From: an uncultured bacterium
Lineage (GTDB): Bacteria > Cyanobacteriota > Vampirovibrionia > Gastranaerophilales > Gastranaerophilaceae
NCBI GenBank assembly: GCA_902777385.1
Contig: CACYTP010000004.1
Coordinates: forward strand, 1-64,000
DNA length: 64,000 nucleotides
Direction of reading: 5' to 3'
The notes under the pieces are model-generated. The model worked only from the letters and a program-made list of their open reading frames with translations. It did not search any database and was not told the DNA's origin. The position numbers and the translations under genes are program-made. Of the stretch, positions 56,247-64,000 are shown piece by piece. The first letter of the stretch is position 1; each line of letters starts with the position of its first letter.

Positions 56247-57839
56247 TTAAACTGTCAGTTTTACATACTTAGGATTATGAACGCCGTCAATCTTTGCTAT
56301 CAAATCTAACGTATCATCACCAACAACAGATTCAACATTTATAACCATTATAGATTCTGTTTCGTGTTTATCGTTTTTCTGAACAACATTCATCGAACCG
56401 ATATTGATTTCTTTTTCGCCAATGACCTGAGCAACCCGTGCAATCATTGACGGTTTGTTTGTGTGAGGAACAATCAGCATGTGTTTTTCCGGTCTGATAC
56501 TTGTTTCGTAATCATTTATTTTAACAATTCTTGGAATACCATGTGCAACAATAGCTCCGGAAACAACTGTTGTGTCTTTATCTGTTACAAGTTTTACCGT
56601 TATCAGACCTGCAAAATTACATTTTGCTTTTGTTCTTGTTGAAACAATATCAATACCACGCTTTTTTGCAATAACAGGAGCATTAACATAATTTACACCT
56701 TCTAATCTGGAAGATAAAACACCTTTCAAAACTGCAACTTCAAGCGGTTGAATATCCAAATCCGCCAAATCGCCGCCTGCCGTAATCTCAATAGTTTTAA
56801 TTACACCGTTTGATAATTGTACGGCAAGTTCGCCTGAATTTTCGGAAATGCCCATGTAATCTTTTACCGGTTCAAGCTTATCCGGTCTTAATGACGGAAT
56901 ATTAACAGCAGATGATGCAGAACCGCCTGACAAAACTTCTTTAATTTGCTCTGCAACATCAATTGCAACATTCATTTGAGCTTCCGTTGTACTCGCACCC
57001 AAGTGAGGAGTCAATACGATATTGCCCGTACAGTTAATTAACGGGCATTCTGTTATATTTGGCTCATTTTCATATACGTCAACTGCCGCAGAAGCTACAT
57101 AACCTGAATTTATGGCATCTTTTAAATCTGTTTCATTGATAATTCCGCCCCTTGCACAGTTTACAAGCCTTACCCCCTGCTTCATTTTTTTTATCGTATC
57201 TTTATTAATCATATTAACAGTATCTTTGGTCTTTGGAACATGTACCGTAATAAAATCAGGTTTAGCCCAAAACTCGTCAAGATTTTCTACATATTCTCCG
57301 CCAAATTTTTCTACAACTTCTTTTGAAGTAAACGGATCATATACAACAACTTTCATTCCTAAAGCAAGTGCAACCTCACCAACGTGTGAACCGATTTTGC
57401 CAAAACCTATAATACCAAGAGTTTTTTTATACAATTCTGTGCCTGTAAATTTACTTCTGTCCCATTTTCCTTCTTTTGTGGAAGTTGCGGCAGGTGCAAT
57501 ATTACGAGCCATTGCAAGCATTAATGCTATTGTATGCTCTGCTGCAGCCATTGTATTTCCGTCAGGCGAATTTACGACTATAATACCTTTTTGAGTCGCA
57601 GCCTCAAGATCAATATTATCAACCCCGACACCGGCACGACCAATAATTTTCAAATTCTTGCCTGCTTCAATAATTTTTGGTGTAACTTTTGTTTGACTTC
57701 TTACCATAAGAGCATCATAATCAGCAATAATTTTTACGAGTTCATCTTCACTCATTGTAGGTAAAAAATCGACTTCTGCAACTGCCTCAATTATTCTTCC
57801 TGCTGCCTCATTTATTTTATCCGTAACTAATACTTTCAT
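56247..57839 (-). CDS. serA: D-3-phosphoglycerate dehydrogenase, long form with ACT domain
   Basis: Oxidises 3-phosphoglycerate to 3-phosphohydroxypyruvate. 530 aa: substrate and Rossmann domains (IIGFGKIGSHV, VNCARGGIINE, PHLGAST), then the intervening ASB domain (about 320-450) and a C-terminal ACT domain (MLIVPHTNKPSMIARVAQVI). The ACT domain suggests feedback control by L-serine. AAGGAG precedes the ATG. It sits between the aminotransferase gene (63 nt upstream) and serB. Confidence 0.97.
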   Translation of the reverse strand: MKVLVTDKINEAAGRIIEAVAEVDFLPTMSEDELVKIIADYDALMVRSQTKVTPKIIEAGKNLKIIGRAGVGVDNIDLEAATQKGIIVVNSPDGNTMAAAEHTIALMLAMARNIAPAATSTKEGKWDRSKFTGTELYKKTLGIIGFGKIGSHVGEVALALGMKVVVYDPFTSKEVVEKFGGEYVENLDEFWAKPDFITVHVPKTKDTVNMINKDTIKKMKQGVRLVNCARGGIINETDLKDAINSGYVASAAVDVYENEPNITECPLINCTGNIVLTPHLGASTTEAQMNVAIDVAEQIKEVLSGGSASSAVNIPSLRPDKLEPVKDYMGISENSGELAVQLSNGVIKTIEITAGGDLADLDIQPLEVAVLKGVLSSRLEGVNYVNAPVIAKKRGIDIVSTRTKAKCNFAGLITVKLVTDKDTTVVSGAIVAHGIPRIVKINDYETSIRPEKHMLIVPHTNKPSMIARVAQVIGEKEINIGSMNVVQKNDKHETESIMVINVESVVGDDTLDLIAKIDGVHNPKYVKLTV

Positions 57840-57902
57840 TTGTTCTCCTTATCGTATTGGTGCGTTATCATGCACCCGACCTGTGTGATTATCTGCACCG
57901 AA

Positions 57903-59054
57903 TTATTTTGCCAACTCTTTTATGACTGTTGCAACGCCAGAACCAAGTTCAAATTTATAACCTAATTTATAAAGAGTAGCTTCCAAAGCCCCGACAGCAG
58001 AAATTAAATCTCTATCGCAAACAAAACCAAGAGTACCCATTCTAAAAATTTTATCTTTCAGGGCATTTTGACCGTTTGCAACTACAATATCAAAATCTTC
58101 TTTGATAACTTTTCTTATATCAGGAACAGTAATTCCATCCGGCGGCAATATAGAAGTGATTGAATGACTTGCGTTAGCATCATTTTTTACGACAAGCTCA
58201 AGACCAATAGCTCTTATTGCTGCTCTTAAAGCCATAGCATGACGTTTATGACGTGCATTCATGTTTTCAATACCCTCATCTTTAATCATTTCCAATGCTT
58301 TGTCTAAACCTACAAACAGGTTAACCGCAGGTGTAAACGGCGTAGAATTAGCCTGAACGGATTTTCTGTATGCAGCCCAATCCCAATAAAATGAAGGATG
58401 CTTGCATTCTTCATAAACCTTCCATGCTCTTTCATTTGCAACCAAAAAAGCTAATCCCGGAGGAATCATAAAGCCCTTTTGTGAACCCGAAACGAGAACA
58501 TCAATTCCCCATTCATCAGGCTTACATTCCATAGCACAAACAGAAGTAACGCCGTCAACTACAGATAAAGCACCATGTTCTCTGATAATTGAACAAAGCG
58601 TTTTAATATCATTAGCAGCACCCGTAGAAGTTTCACTATGAGTAAGTGTAACAATTTTAATCTTCTTATCTGTATCTTCAGCCAGTTTTTTACGCAAAAC
58701 TTCAGGTTCAATCACCTCGCCTGTAGCCACTTCTATTTTATCTACAACAGCACCGCATGATTCGGCAATTTTTGCCCAACGGTTTCCGAAATTACCCAAA
58801 ACTAAAGATAAAACGTGATCTCCATCGTTAATCAAATTTTCCAACGCAGCACACATAGCACCTGTACCGCTTGAAGTATAAACAAACACATCATTATCGG
58901 TATGAAAAACATACTTTAGGTTTTTATACACATTTTCCAAAACCTTTGAAAACTCACTGCTTCTGTGTCCTATCGGATGTTTTGCAATTTCTAACATTAC
59001 TCTTTCCGGTACAGGTGTAGGTCCCGGAATCATCAAAAAAGTTTTATCTTTCAT
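57903..59054 (-). CDS. class V aminotransferase (phosphoserine / serine-glyoxylate type)
   Basis: PLP enzyme of 383 aa from ATG 59054, behind AGAAGGGG; an in-frame upstream start would add 10 unlikely residues. Signatures are IPGPTPVPERV, GHRSSEF, SSGTGAM, DGVTSV and the PLP lysine in SGSQKGFMIPPG. Sequence resembles alanine-glyoxylate/serine-pyruvate aminotransferases. First place in an operon with serA and serB argues that it makes phosphoserine from phosphohydroxypyruvate, replacing a classical SerC. That is inferred from context. Confidence 0.9.
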   Translation of the reverse strand: MKDKTFLMIPGPTPVPERVMLEIAKHPIGHRSSEFSKVLENVYKNLKYVFHTDNDVFVYTSSGTGAMCAALENLINDGDHVLSLVLGNFGNRWAKIAESCGAVVDKIEVATGEVIEPEVLRKKLAEDTDKKIKIVTLTHSETSTGAANDIKTLCSIIREHGALSVVDGVTSVCAMECKPDEWGIDVLVSGSQKGFMIPPGLAFLVANERAWKVYEECKHPSFYWDWAAYRKSVQANSTPFTPAVNLFVGLDKALEMIKDEGIENMNARHKRHAMALRAAIRAIGLELVVKNDANASHSITSILPPDGITVPDIRKVIKEDFDIVVANGQNALKDKIFRMGTLGFVCDRDLISAVGALEATLYKLGYKFELGSGVATVIKELAK

Positions 59055-59094
59055 TTTATCCCCTTCTACAAATAATACATACAACCCTGAGTTT

Positions 59095-59103
59095 ATTGTA
59101 CCA
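59095..59103 (-). promoter_or_regulatory. extended -10 promoter of the serine operon
   Basis: Minus strand TGGTACAAT (extended -10), about 40 nt before the aminotransferase ATG. No strong -35. It lies in the divergent region shared with the second giant gene. Confidence 0.5.
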
Positions 59104-59191
59104 TATAACTGCCGGAATAAAGTGTTTATTAAATTTTGTTAATTCTCAGACTTCAAACAATTAAAGATTAGCAAAAAAAATTCTTCACAAC

Positions 59192-59229
59192 TTTAATCTA
59201 TACATGCAAAACAGATAATCTTCAAGGAA
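59192..59229 (+). promoter_or_regulatory. probable promoter and ribosome site of the second giant gene
   Basis: TTTAATC (59192-59198), TATACA (59199-59204), CATG and AAGGAA (59224-59229) 9 nt before the ATG. The order and words are like those before the gene at 24,948. Confidence 0.4.
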
Positions 59230-59238
59230 CACGATTAA

Positions 59239-62200
59239 ATGAAAATAAATATAACAGATTTGTTTGGTATTTCGTTCAAAGGTCAAAGACAGGATAGAAA
59301 TACGGTATCTCAGTTAACAAAAGATAACAGTTACGATTTAAATTTACCAAATCAGAGAAGAATAAACGAAGCAATTGAAAATCTTGCAAAAGTAAGAAGT
59401 GAGGAAAATATCAGATTTTTGCTTGATACTTCAAACAATCTTCGTTATGGAACAAATATTAATCTTGGCGACAAAAAGTCTTACAATGACTGGCGAAACA
59501 AGCTGAATGCGGCTGCAAAAAGTGCAATATATGCATCTGATGAAAATATCAGAAAAAAATACTTGCCGCTAATAGAACAATCCTCAGAAATTCATCCTTA
59601 TACTGATGAAGAAAAAGCTATTCTTGCTGAACGGGAAGCTCTGCTCAGCAAAATCGACTATGAGCAGCTTAATAAGCTCGAAAGTTCAAATATTAGAAAT
59701 ATTAATCGCAATCTTGACTATTTTATTATATCGTCAGAAGTTCCTATTTCTCAAAAACTATATATATTAAAGCGTCTAAATCATTTAATGAGTGATGAAT
59801 ACGAAATTAATTCAATGCTCAAAGACAAAAAGAATCAGGTGCTTGCAGAAATTATTAATGATATAGTAATCAACACTCCGGAATCTGAAATTCCGAATTC
59901 AAAAGAAATGAATCAGCTGCATCATGGTATGTGTGCAGCAATATCAATATGCAGGAAAAATCTTGCTTACGAAGATAAACCGAATTATGTTGATATGGTA
60001 ATGTCCGAATTGGATAATAACGATAATCTGATGATTTATGATATCAGCAAGTTGGGTTTCCATAAAAAAATTCCTGTATCAAAACCTTATATAGACTTTG
60101 ATACCGCTATAGCAAGAGGATACCGAATTGTTGATACCGGTTCTATGTACTGGATGCATGTCGGAGATACAATAGGTGCGAATCAGGAAGCATACGGATT
60201 TTACAGTCCTATAGATTCCAACTACTTTGATGTGTTTACAGATTCACACCTGCTAAATGATATATCAGAAGAATTGGCAGACAAACACGATTACTACAGA
60301 GGACTTGTAAAAGCCAAATCCATAATCGGAGGATACAAAGCCTCAATTGAAAAAGAAAAATTTATTAAAAGGAAAAAAGCTTCTGAAAGCAATAAAAACA
60401 TATCTATTTCAGGTGCAAACAATCAACTGTTTAAATCATACATATACGAATTAGCCGGAGATAGCATTTCCGAAAAACAAATTAAAAAAATAATTTCAGA
60501 TTTACACAGTTTTGAAGTAAAAAACAATAAAGAATTTAACAAATTACCGGAAGAAAAGCAACAATTTGCTTTTCTACACCAAGAACCACTTGAATCCAAG
60601 AAAGAAAAAATTGAAAATTATCTTATATCAGCACTTCCAAACACCGAGAAAAATAAAATCAAAGCGAAATCAGAGGCTATAACTGAAATACTTGAGGATT
60701 TAACACCTGCTGCCGAAAGGACTTCTAATCCCATTACCCAAAAAATGAGGGATGCAAGAGCTCTATACGAGTGTGCCGCTGCATATCGGGCACAACAAGT
60801 ATTGCAATTGAGCATTCCGGAACACAGAAAAACTCTGATGATGAGATTTCACATTCCAAACAAAGAAACAAAAATCACTAACAATATTGACCTTTTGATT
60901 AATAAAATAAAAGACGGCACAATTAATCCTGAGCTTCAGCGTAAACTTGCCAAAAATCTTGAAACAGACAATGACGCAGAAGCATTAACTGAGACATTAC
61001 AAGATATAAAAACTCAAATTGAAACAATTACGACAACAACAATTGATAAATTTTATCATTCAATAGGCATGATAGACAGATTTCATGCACTGGCAATTGA
61101 AATAGAAACATTTAAAACCCAGCTTGATTTACCTGAAAACAAGGGACTTGCAGAGGAAATTGCAGAGGATTTAAATCTTACGCCTGGTAAAAAAGAAATA
61201 AAACAATTTGAAAAAAGAAGAAAAGCCCTTATTAAATCAAAAAATGCCACTGAGGAAGGTAAAGAAGACGCAGAACAAATTGAAAAGAGTGGAAAAACTC
61301 TTATTAAATCAGAAGATAACACCGAGGAAGATATAAAAACAAATCCGATAAAAGAAAAAGTAAAACAATACCTTCAAAAAAGAATAGATTTGCTTGAATC
61401 AGGGAACTGCACACAGGAAGAATACATAAAAATATTCAATGAAATGGGATTTGAATCACAAATGACTGAATTCATAGATTGCTATTCAAAAATTGGGAAT
61501 TCAATGTTTCATGAAAATAAAGAGAACATTATCAGAAAATTTAATCTTCTGAACGGTCTTCCTGCTAATGCGACAAAAGAACAAACTACTCAGAGATATA
61601 TCGAACTTGCAAACAGTTTTGATAATATGGATATGCTTATTAAACAGTATGAAAAAGCTTTGAATATCGTTGCGGATAACAAACATACAATGCTTAATAG
61701 TGTTGATGTAAGGCATGACATAATCAAAAAGCTTGAAAATCTTGGAGAAATTCCAACAGCAGATGCCCTAAAATCTTTCAGACGAAGATTTAATCAAATT
61801 GATAAAATTATGGCAAATAAAGACAATCACATAGAGGGATATGCCGATTTGCCAAAAGCATATACAACTTTTTCGCCGATGGAAAAAGCTGTTCTGAAAA
61901 AATACAAAGAAAATATCAATGCTTGGTACGCTATTGTTATAAGAAGATTAAATACGCAATATAGAGAAATTAAAGAGCCGCTAGAAGAACATGTAAGAAA
62001 ATCAGGTGTAAAATCCGGACATTACTGGGTAGCCCAAGAAGGTGACAGCGGATTATACTCTCCGCAGCAAGTTAGAATTATAGAACACATGACAGACAGA
62101 CCATATCATATAGAAGAAAATGGTCTTAAAGCAATTGAACAAATCAGAAGCGGTGTTTATTCGGGTATATCATCAACTTCGGTTGATCATACAAAACCGG

Positions 62201-64000
62201 CTATGCACGCACAATATATTGCGGATATAGCACCCGTAAAATTCAAAAATGGGGAAACTCAATACGCCCTGTTCCACGATAACACATGGGGAGCAAGTGA
62301 ACACGAAAACACCTGGACAGATAATAACGGATTAATAAGAACGGATTATGCAAGAGATTTCGGCGGTGAATTGGGTTATATAACAAATGACCGATACCTG
62401 AACGGCAATTTACAAGATAATTTGCTAACAAAAGTTGGAGAACTAAAACCTGAATTAATAGAAAATCACGCATACAACAAACTTAACCGAAACAGTAAAG
62501 ACAGTTTCAGATTTCCACTTCTTGCTGACGTAGTTGCTGCAGGGGTTCCGCCTCACATTGCATATAGAGCAGGGAATTTAAAAAATGACTTCTTAATAAG
62601 TCCTTATCAATCAATACCAACTATAGAAAAATATGCTAATTCGATGACAACAGAGCAAATAAAGAAGGCTATGTTAAGAGGGGATCATGCAGGGGAAAAC
62701 CATGACAAGGTATTTGATAATTTCATGGAAAAGATTATAGGAATAAAGCCTTTTGATAAGGGTATTTCAACGCTTGAAGATTATAAAAGTCTTCCTGAAA
62801 ACAGTCCTATAAAACTTATGCTGGACAAAATTGCAGTACTGTATTCCTACGACAATTCAACACTCTATAAGGAATACAGCTATGTTAAAAATCAAGATGA
62901 CATCAATAAAATAAAACAAAAAGTTCGGAAAGAAGCATTAAAAGATTTTTACTATGTATTCGCTAAAGACTTTGACATTCGCAACAATATTGCATACTCG
63001 TCCAATAAAGAAATTGCAACGGCAATAGACGAATGGGTTGCAAAATATGGCATTAATGTAAAACCGAAAGAATTATTAACTATTATAACAGACATAAAAA
63101 ATACAAAAGCATCTGATTTGGATGGCAGTATGATTCACGCAATTACGCTTATTACAGCAAAGGCAAGAAAAGATATAAGCGAGGTTACACCATCTTTTGA
63201 AAATAAAGAAAAAAGAGTTGATGAACTTACAAATGAAATCAGAGAAATCCTTATTAAAAATAACTATATGACAGATATTGAAGAACTCGACATGCCAAAC
63301 ATAGAGAAATGGATTGATGAAACATTCTCTCCGACCACAAATGAAGAATTCATTAAAATCTTTAACAGACTGAGAGATATGACAACAGAAGATTTTAATA
63401 AGTTATATAAATCCCAAATTACCCAAGAGGCACTTGGCATCCAAAACATCACAGGATATGATGTTTTAAAAGGACTTCAAGCAGAAAACAGTAAAACAAT
63501 AAATACATTATACAATCAAATATATCGGGATGAAATTTTTAAAGATATAACTTCCGGTGATACTAAAGCCCACTATGAATATAACAAATTCAAACGTGAA
63601 AAAAGCAGTACTATAACATATAAAACAGAAAAAACATTTGATGACATATATACAGATTACCGGTCATCAATCTCATTATTAGAGCTGAAAAAGCTATTCA
63701 ACAAATGGAAAGATGAAAACTATAAAAAATACGGTGTATTACCTGCATATCCAAAAGTTGCAATAAGGGAAAATGAAAATCTTGAAAGTGCAATGTCAGG
63801 GATGTTTGATAGACTTGATGATTATATGACATACATATATTCTTATAATTCTCAAATACTATCGATGGAAATTCACGAAGAACTGAAAGATTTATTAAGC
63901 AAATACCGCAAATCCGACAAAGATCTCTCATACGACGATTTTTCAGAAATTTTAGATATGCTGACCGATTTTATAGAAATAAACAATAGTGATGAAACTC
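59239..64000 (+). CDS. second very large protein, 3' end beyond the window
   Basis: Open frame from ATG 59239 to the last base, at least 1587 codons with no stop. No signal peptide; the N-terminus MKINITDLFGISFKGQRQDR is followed by long helical, Lys/Asn/Glu-rich stretches. Two segments look enzymatic. Around residue 232, NQLHHGMCAAISICRKN resembles the active-site Cys helix of papain-like peptidases. At about 985-1018, MHAQYIADIAP followed by YALFHDNTWG mimics the C1-family order of His and Asn-x-Trp-Gly (His990, Asn1015), but I see no nearby matching Cys. An internal near-repeat KALIKSKNATEEGKED / KTLIKSEDNTEEDIKT lies at about residues 664-700. Probably an effector-like protein of the same class as the 6608-aa one; unassigned otherwise. 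Confidence 0.85.
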   Translation, partial: MKINITDLFGISFKGQRQDRNTVSQLTKDNSYDLNLPNQRRINEAIENLAKVRSEENIRFLLDTSNNLRYGTNINLGDKKSYNDWRNKLNAAAKSAIYASDENIRKKYLPLIEQSSEIHPYTDEEKAILAEREALLSKIDYEQLNKLESSNIRNINRNLDYFIISSEVPISQKLYILKRLNHLMSDEYEINSMLKDKKNQVLAEIINDIVINTPESEIPNSKEMNQLHHGMCAAISICRKNLAYEDKPNYVDMVMSELDNNDNLMIYDISKLGFHKKIPVSKPYIDFDTAIARGYRIVDTGSMYWMHVGDTIGANQEAYGFYSPIDSNYFDVFTDSHLLNDISEELADKHDYYRGLVKAKSIIGGYKASIEKEKFIKRKKASESNKNISISGANNQLFKSYIYELAGDSISEKQIKKIISDLHSFEVKNNKEFNKLPEEKQQFAFLHQEPLESKKEKIENYLISALPNTEKNKIKAKSEAITEILEDLTPAAERTSNPITQKMRDARALYECAAAYRAQQVLQLSIPEHRKTLMMRFHIPNKETKITNNIDLLINKIKDGTINPELQRKLAKNLETDNDAEALTETLQDIKTQIETITTTTIDKFYHSIGMIDRFHALAIEIETFKTQLDLPENKGLAEEIAEDLNLTPGKKEIKQFEKRRKALIKSKNATEEGKEDAEQIEKSGKTLIKSEDNTEEDIKTNPIKEKVKQYLQKRIDLLESGNCTQEEYIKIFNEMGFESQMTEFIDCYSKIGNSMFHENKENIIRKFNLLNGLPANATKEQTTQRYIELANSFDNMDMLIKQYEKALNIVADNKHTMLNSVDVRHDIIKKLENLGEIPTADALKSFRRRFNQIDKIMANKDNHIEGYADLPKAYTTFSPMEKAVLKKYKENINAWYAIVIRRLNTQYREIKEPLEEHVRKSGVKSGHYWVAQEGDSGLYSPQQVRIIEHMTDRPYHIEENGLKAIEQIRSGVYSGISSTSVDHTKPAMHAQYIADIAPVKFKNGETQYALFHDNTWGASEHENTWTDNNGLIRTDYARDFGGELGYITNDRYLNGNLQDNLLTKVGELKPELIENHAYNKLNRNSKDSFRFPLLADVVAAGVPPHIAYRAGNLKNDFLISPYQSIPTIEKYANSMTTEQIKKAMLRGDHAGENHDKVFDNFMEKIIGIKPFDKGISTLEDYKSLPENSPIKLMLDKIAVLYSYDNSTLYKEYSYVKNQDDINKIKQKVRKEALKDFYYVFAKDFDIRNNIAYSSNKEIATAIDEWVAKYGINVKPKELLTIITDIKNTKASDLDGSMIHAITLITAKARKDISEVTPSFENKEKRVDELTNEIREILIKNNYMTDIEELDMPNIEKWIDETFSPTTNEEFIKIFNRLRDMTTEDFNKLYKSQITQEALGIQNITGYDVLKGLQAENSKTINTLYNQIYRDEIFKDITSGDTKAHYEYNKFKREKSSTITYKTEKTFDDIYTDYRSSISLLELKKLFNKWKDENYKKYGVLPAYPKVAIRENENLESAMSGMFDRLDDYMTYIYSYNSQILSMEIHEELKDLLSKYRKSDKDLSYDDFSEILDMLTDFIEINNSDET

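Noticed and set aside
57112-57594. Plus-strand open frame of 160 codons over serA
   Set aside because: Shadow of the conserved serA coding strand; no ribosome site or family signature.

Overview
The window is AT-rich and has no rRNA, tRNA or CRISPR that I could find. It looks like a chromosomal segment of a non-photosynthetic cyanobacterial relative of the Gastranaerophilales (gut Melainabacteria/Vampirovibrionia) type. This is inferred from the AT-rich coding, the type IV pilin-like leader at 15.4 kb with its GFTLAEVLITLGIIGVVAA signature, the many Asn/Lys-rich proteins, an apparently [4Fe-4S]-type IlvD, and diderm features (an AsmA-like protein and a MurE with the meso-DAP motif DNPR). The taxonomy is inference; no marker was compared with a database.

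Layout. 0-2.7 kb: end of an upstream unit with a terminator, an unexplained hairpin-rich stretch, then menG/ubiE and ilvD on the minus strand. 2.7-4.6 kb: a DUF4127 protein and a MntP-like manganese exporter. 4.6-10.2 kb: a minus-strand cell-wall operon, ftsI-type PBP, murE, a nagA-like deacetylase and murF. 10.3-14.3 kb: a secreted amidase, then an operon of PpiC, aminopeptidase P and a SpoU methyltransferase. 14.3-19.3 kb: a pseudopilin interrupted by a G11 tract, a flippase-like membrane protein, then ybgC-rluB-coaE and a CHAP protein. 19.4-21 kb: rpsL-rpsG behind a long structured leader, and a lone leuD-like gene. 21-23.8 kb: a STAS protein and a combined phosphatase/kinase (partner-switching module). 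23.9-24.8 kb: a PAP2 membrane phosphatase.

24.9-44.8 kb is one uninterrupted gene for a 6608-residue protein. It carries a LysM domain, a hydrophobic segment, a SLOG-like Rossmann segment, a CheD-like deamidase domain with an exactly spaced Thr/Cys/His triad, two paralogous HExxH metalloprotease domains, a PcfJ-like segment, a tandem helical repeat array, an HD phosphohydrolase and a novel C-terminal module. A second very large gene opens at 59,239 and is still open at the window edge (at least 1587 codons). Its upstream region resembles that of the first. These two genes, probably multi-enzyme effectors or toxins, are the most unusual content.

Between the giants (44.8-59.1 kb) lie a His-rich CDF transporter, a small cluster with two hexapeptide acetyltransferases and a flavoprotein, an AsmA-like 1260-aa protein, a GH35 beta-galactosidase, a second CDF transporter, and a complete phosphorylated serine pathway (class V aminotransferase, serA, serB).

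Two themes recur at regulatory level. Several first genes lack a Shine-Dalgarno sequence and have a TATAAT-like -10 box 6-7 nt before the start codon, as expected for leaderless mRNAs; other genes have clear AGGAG-type sites. The pseudopilin is likely switched by slippage in a homopolymer.
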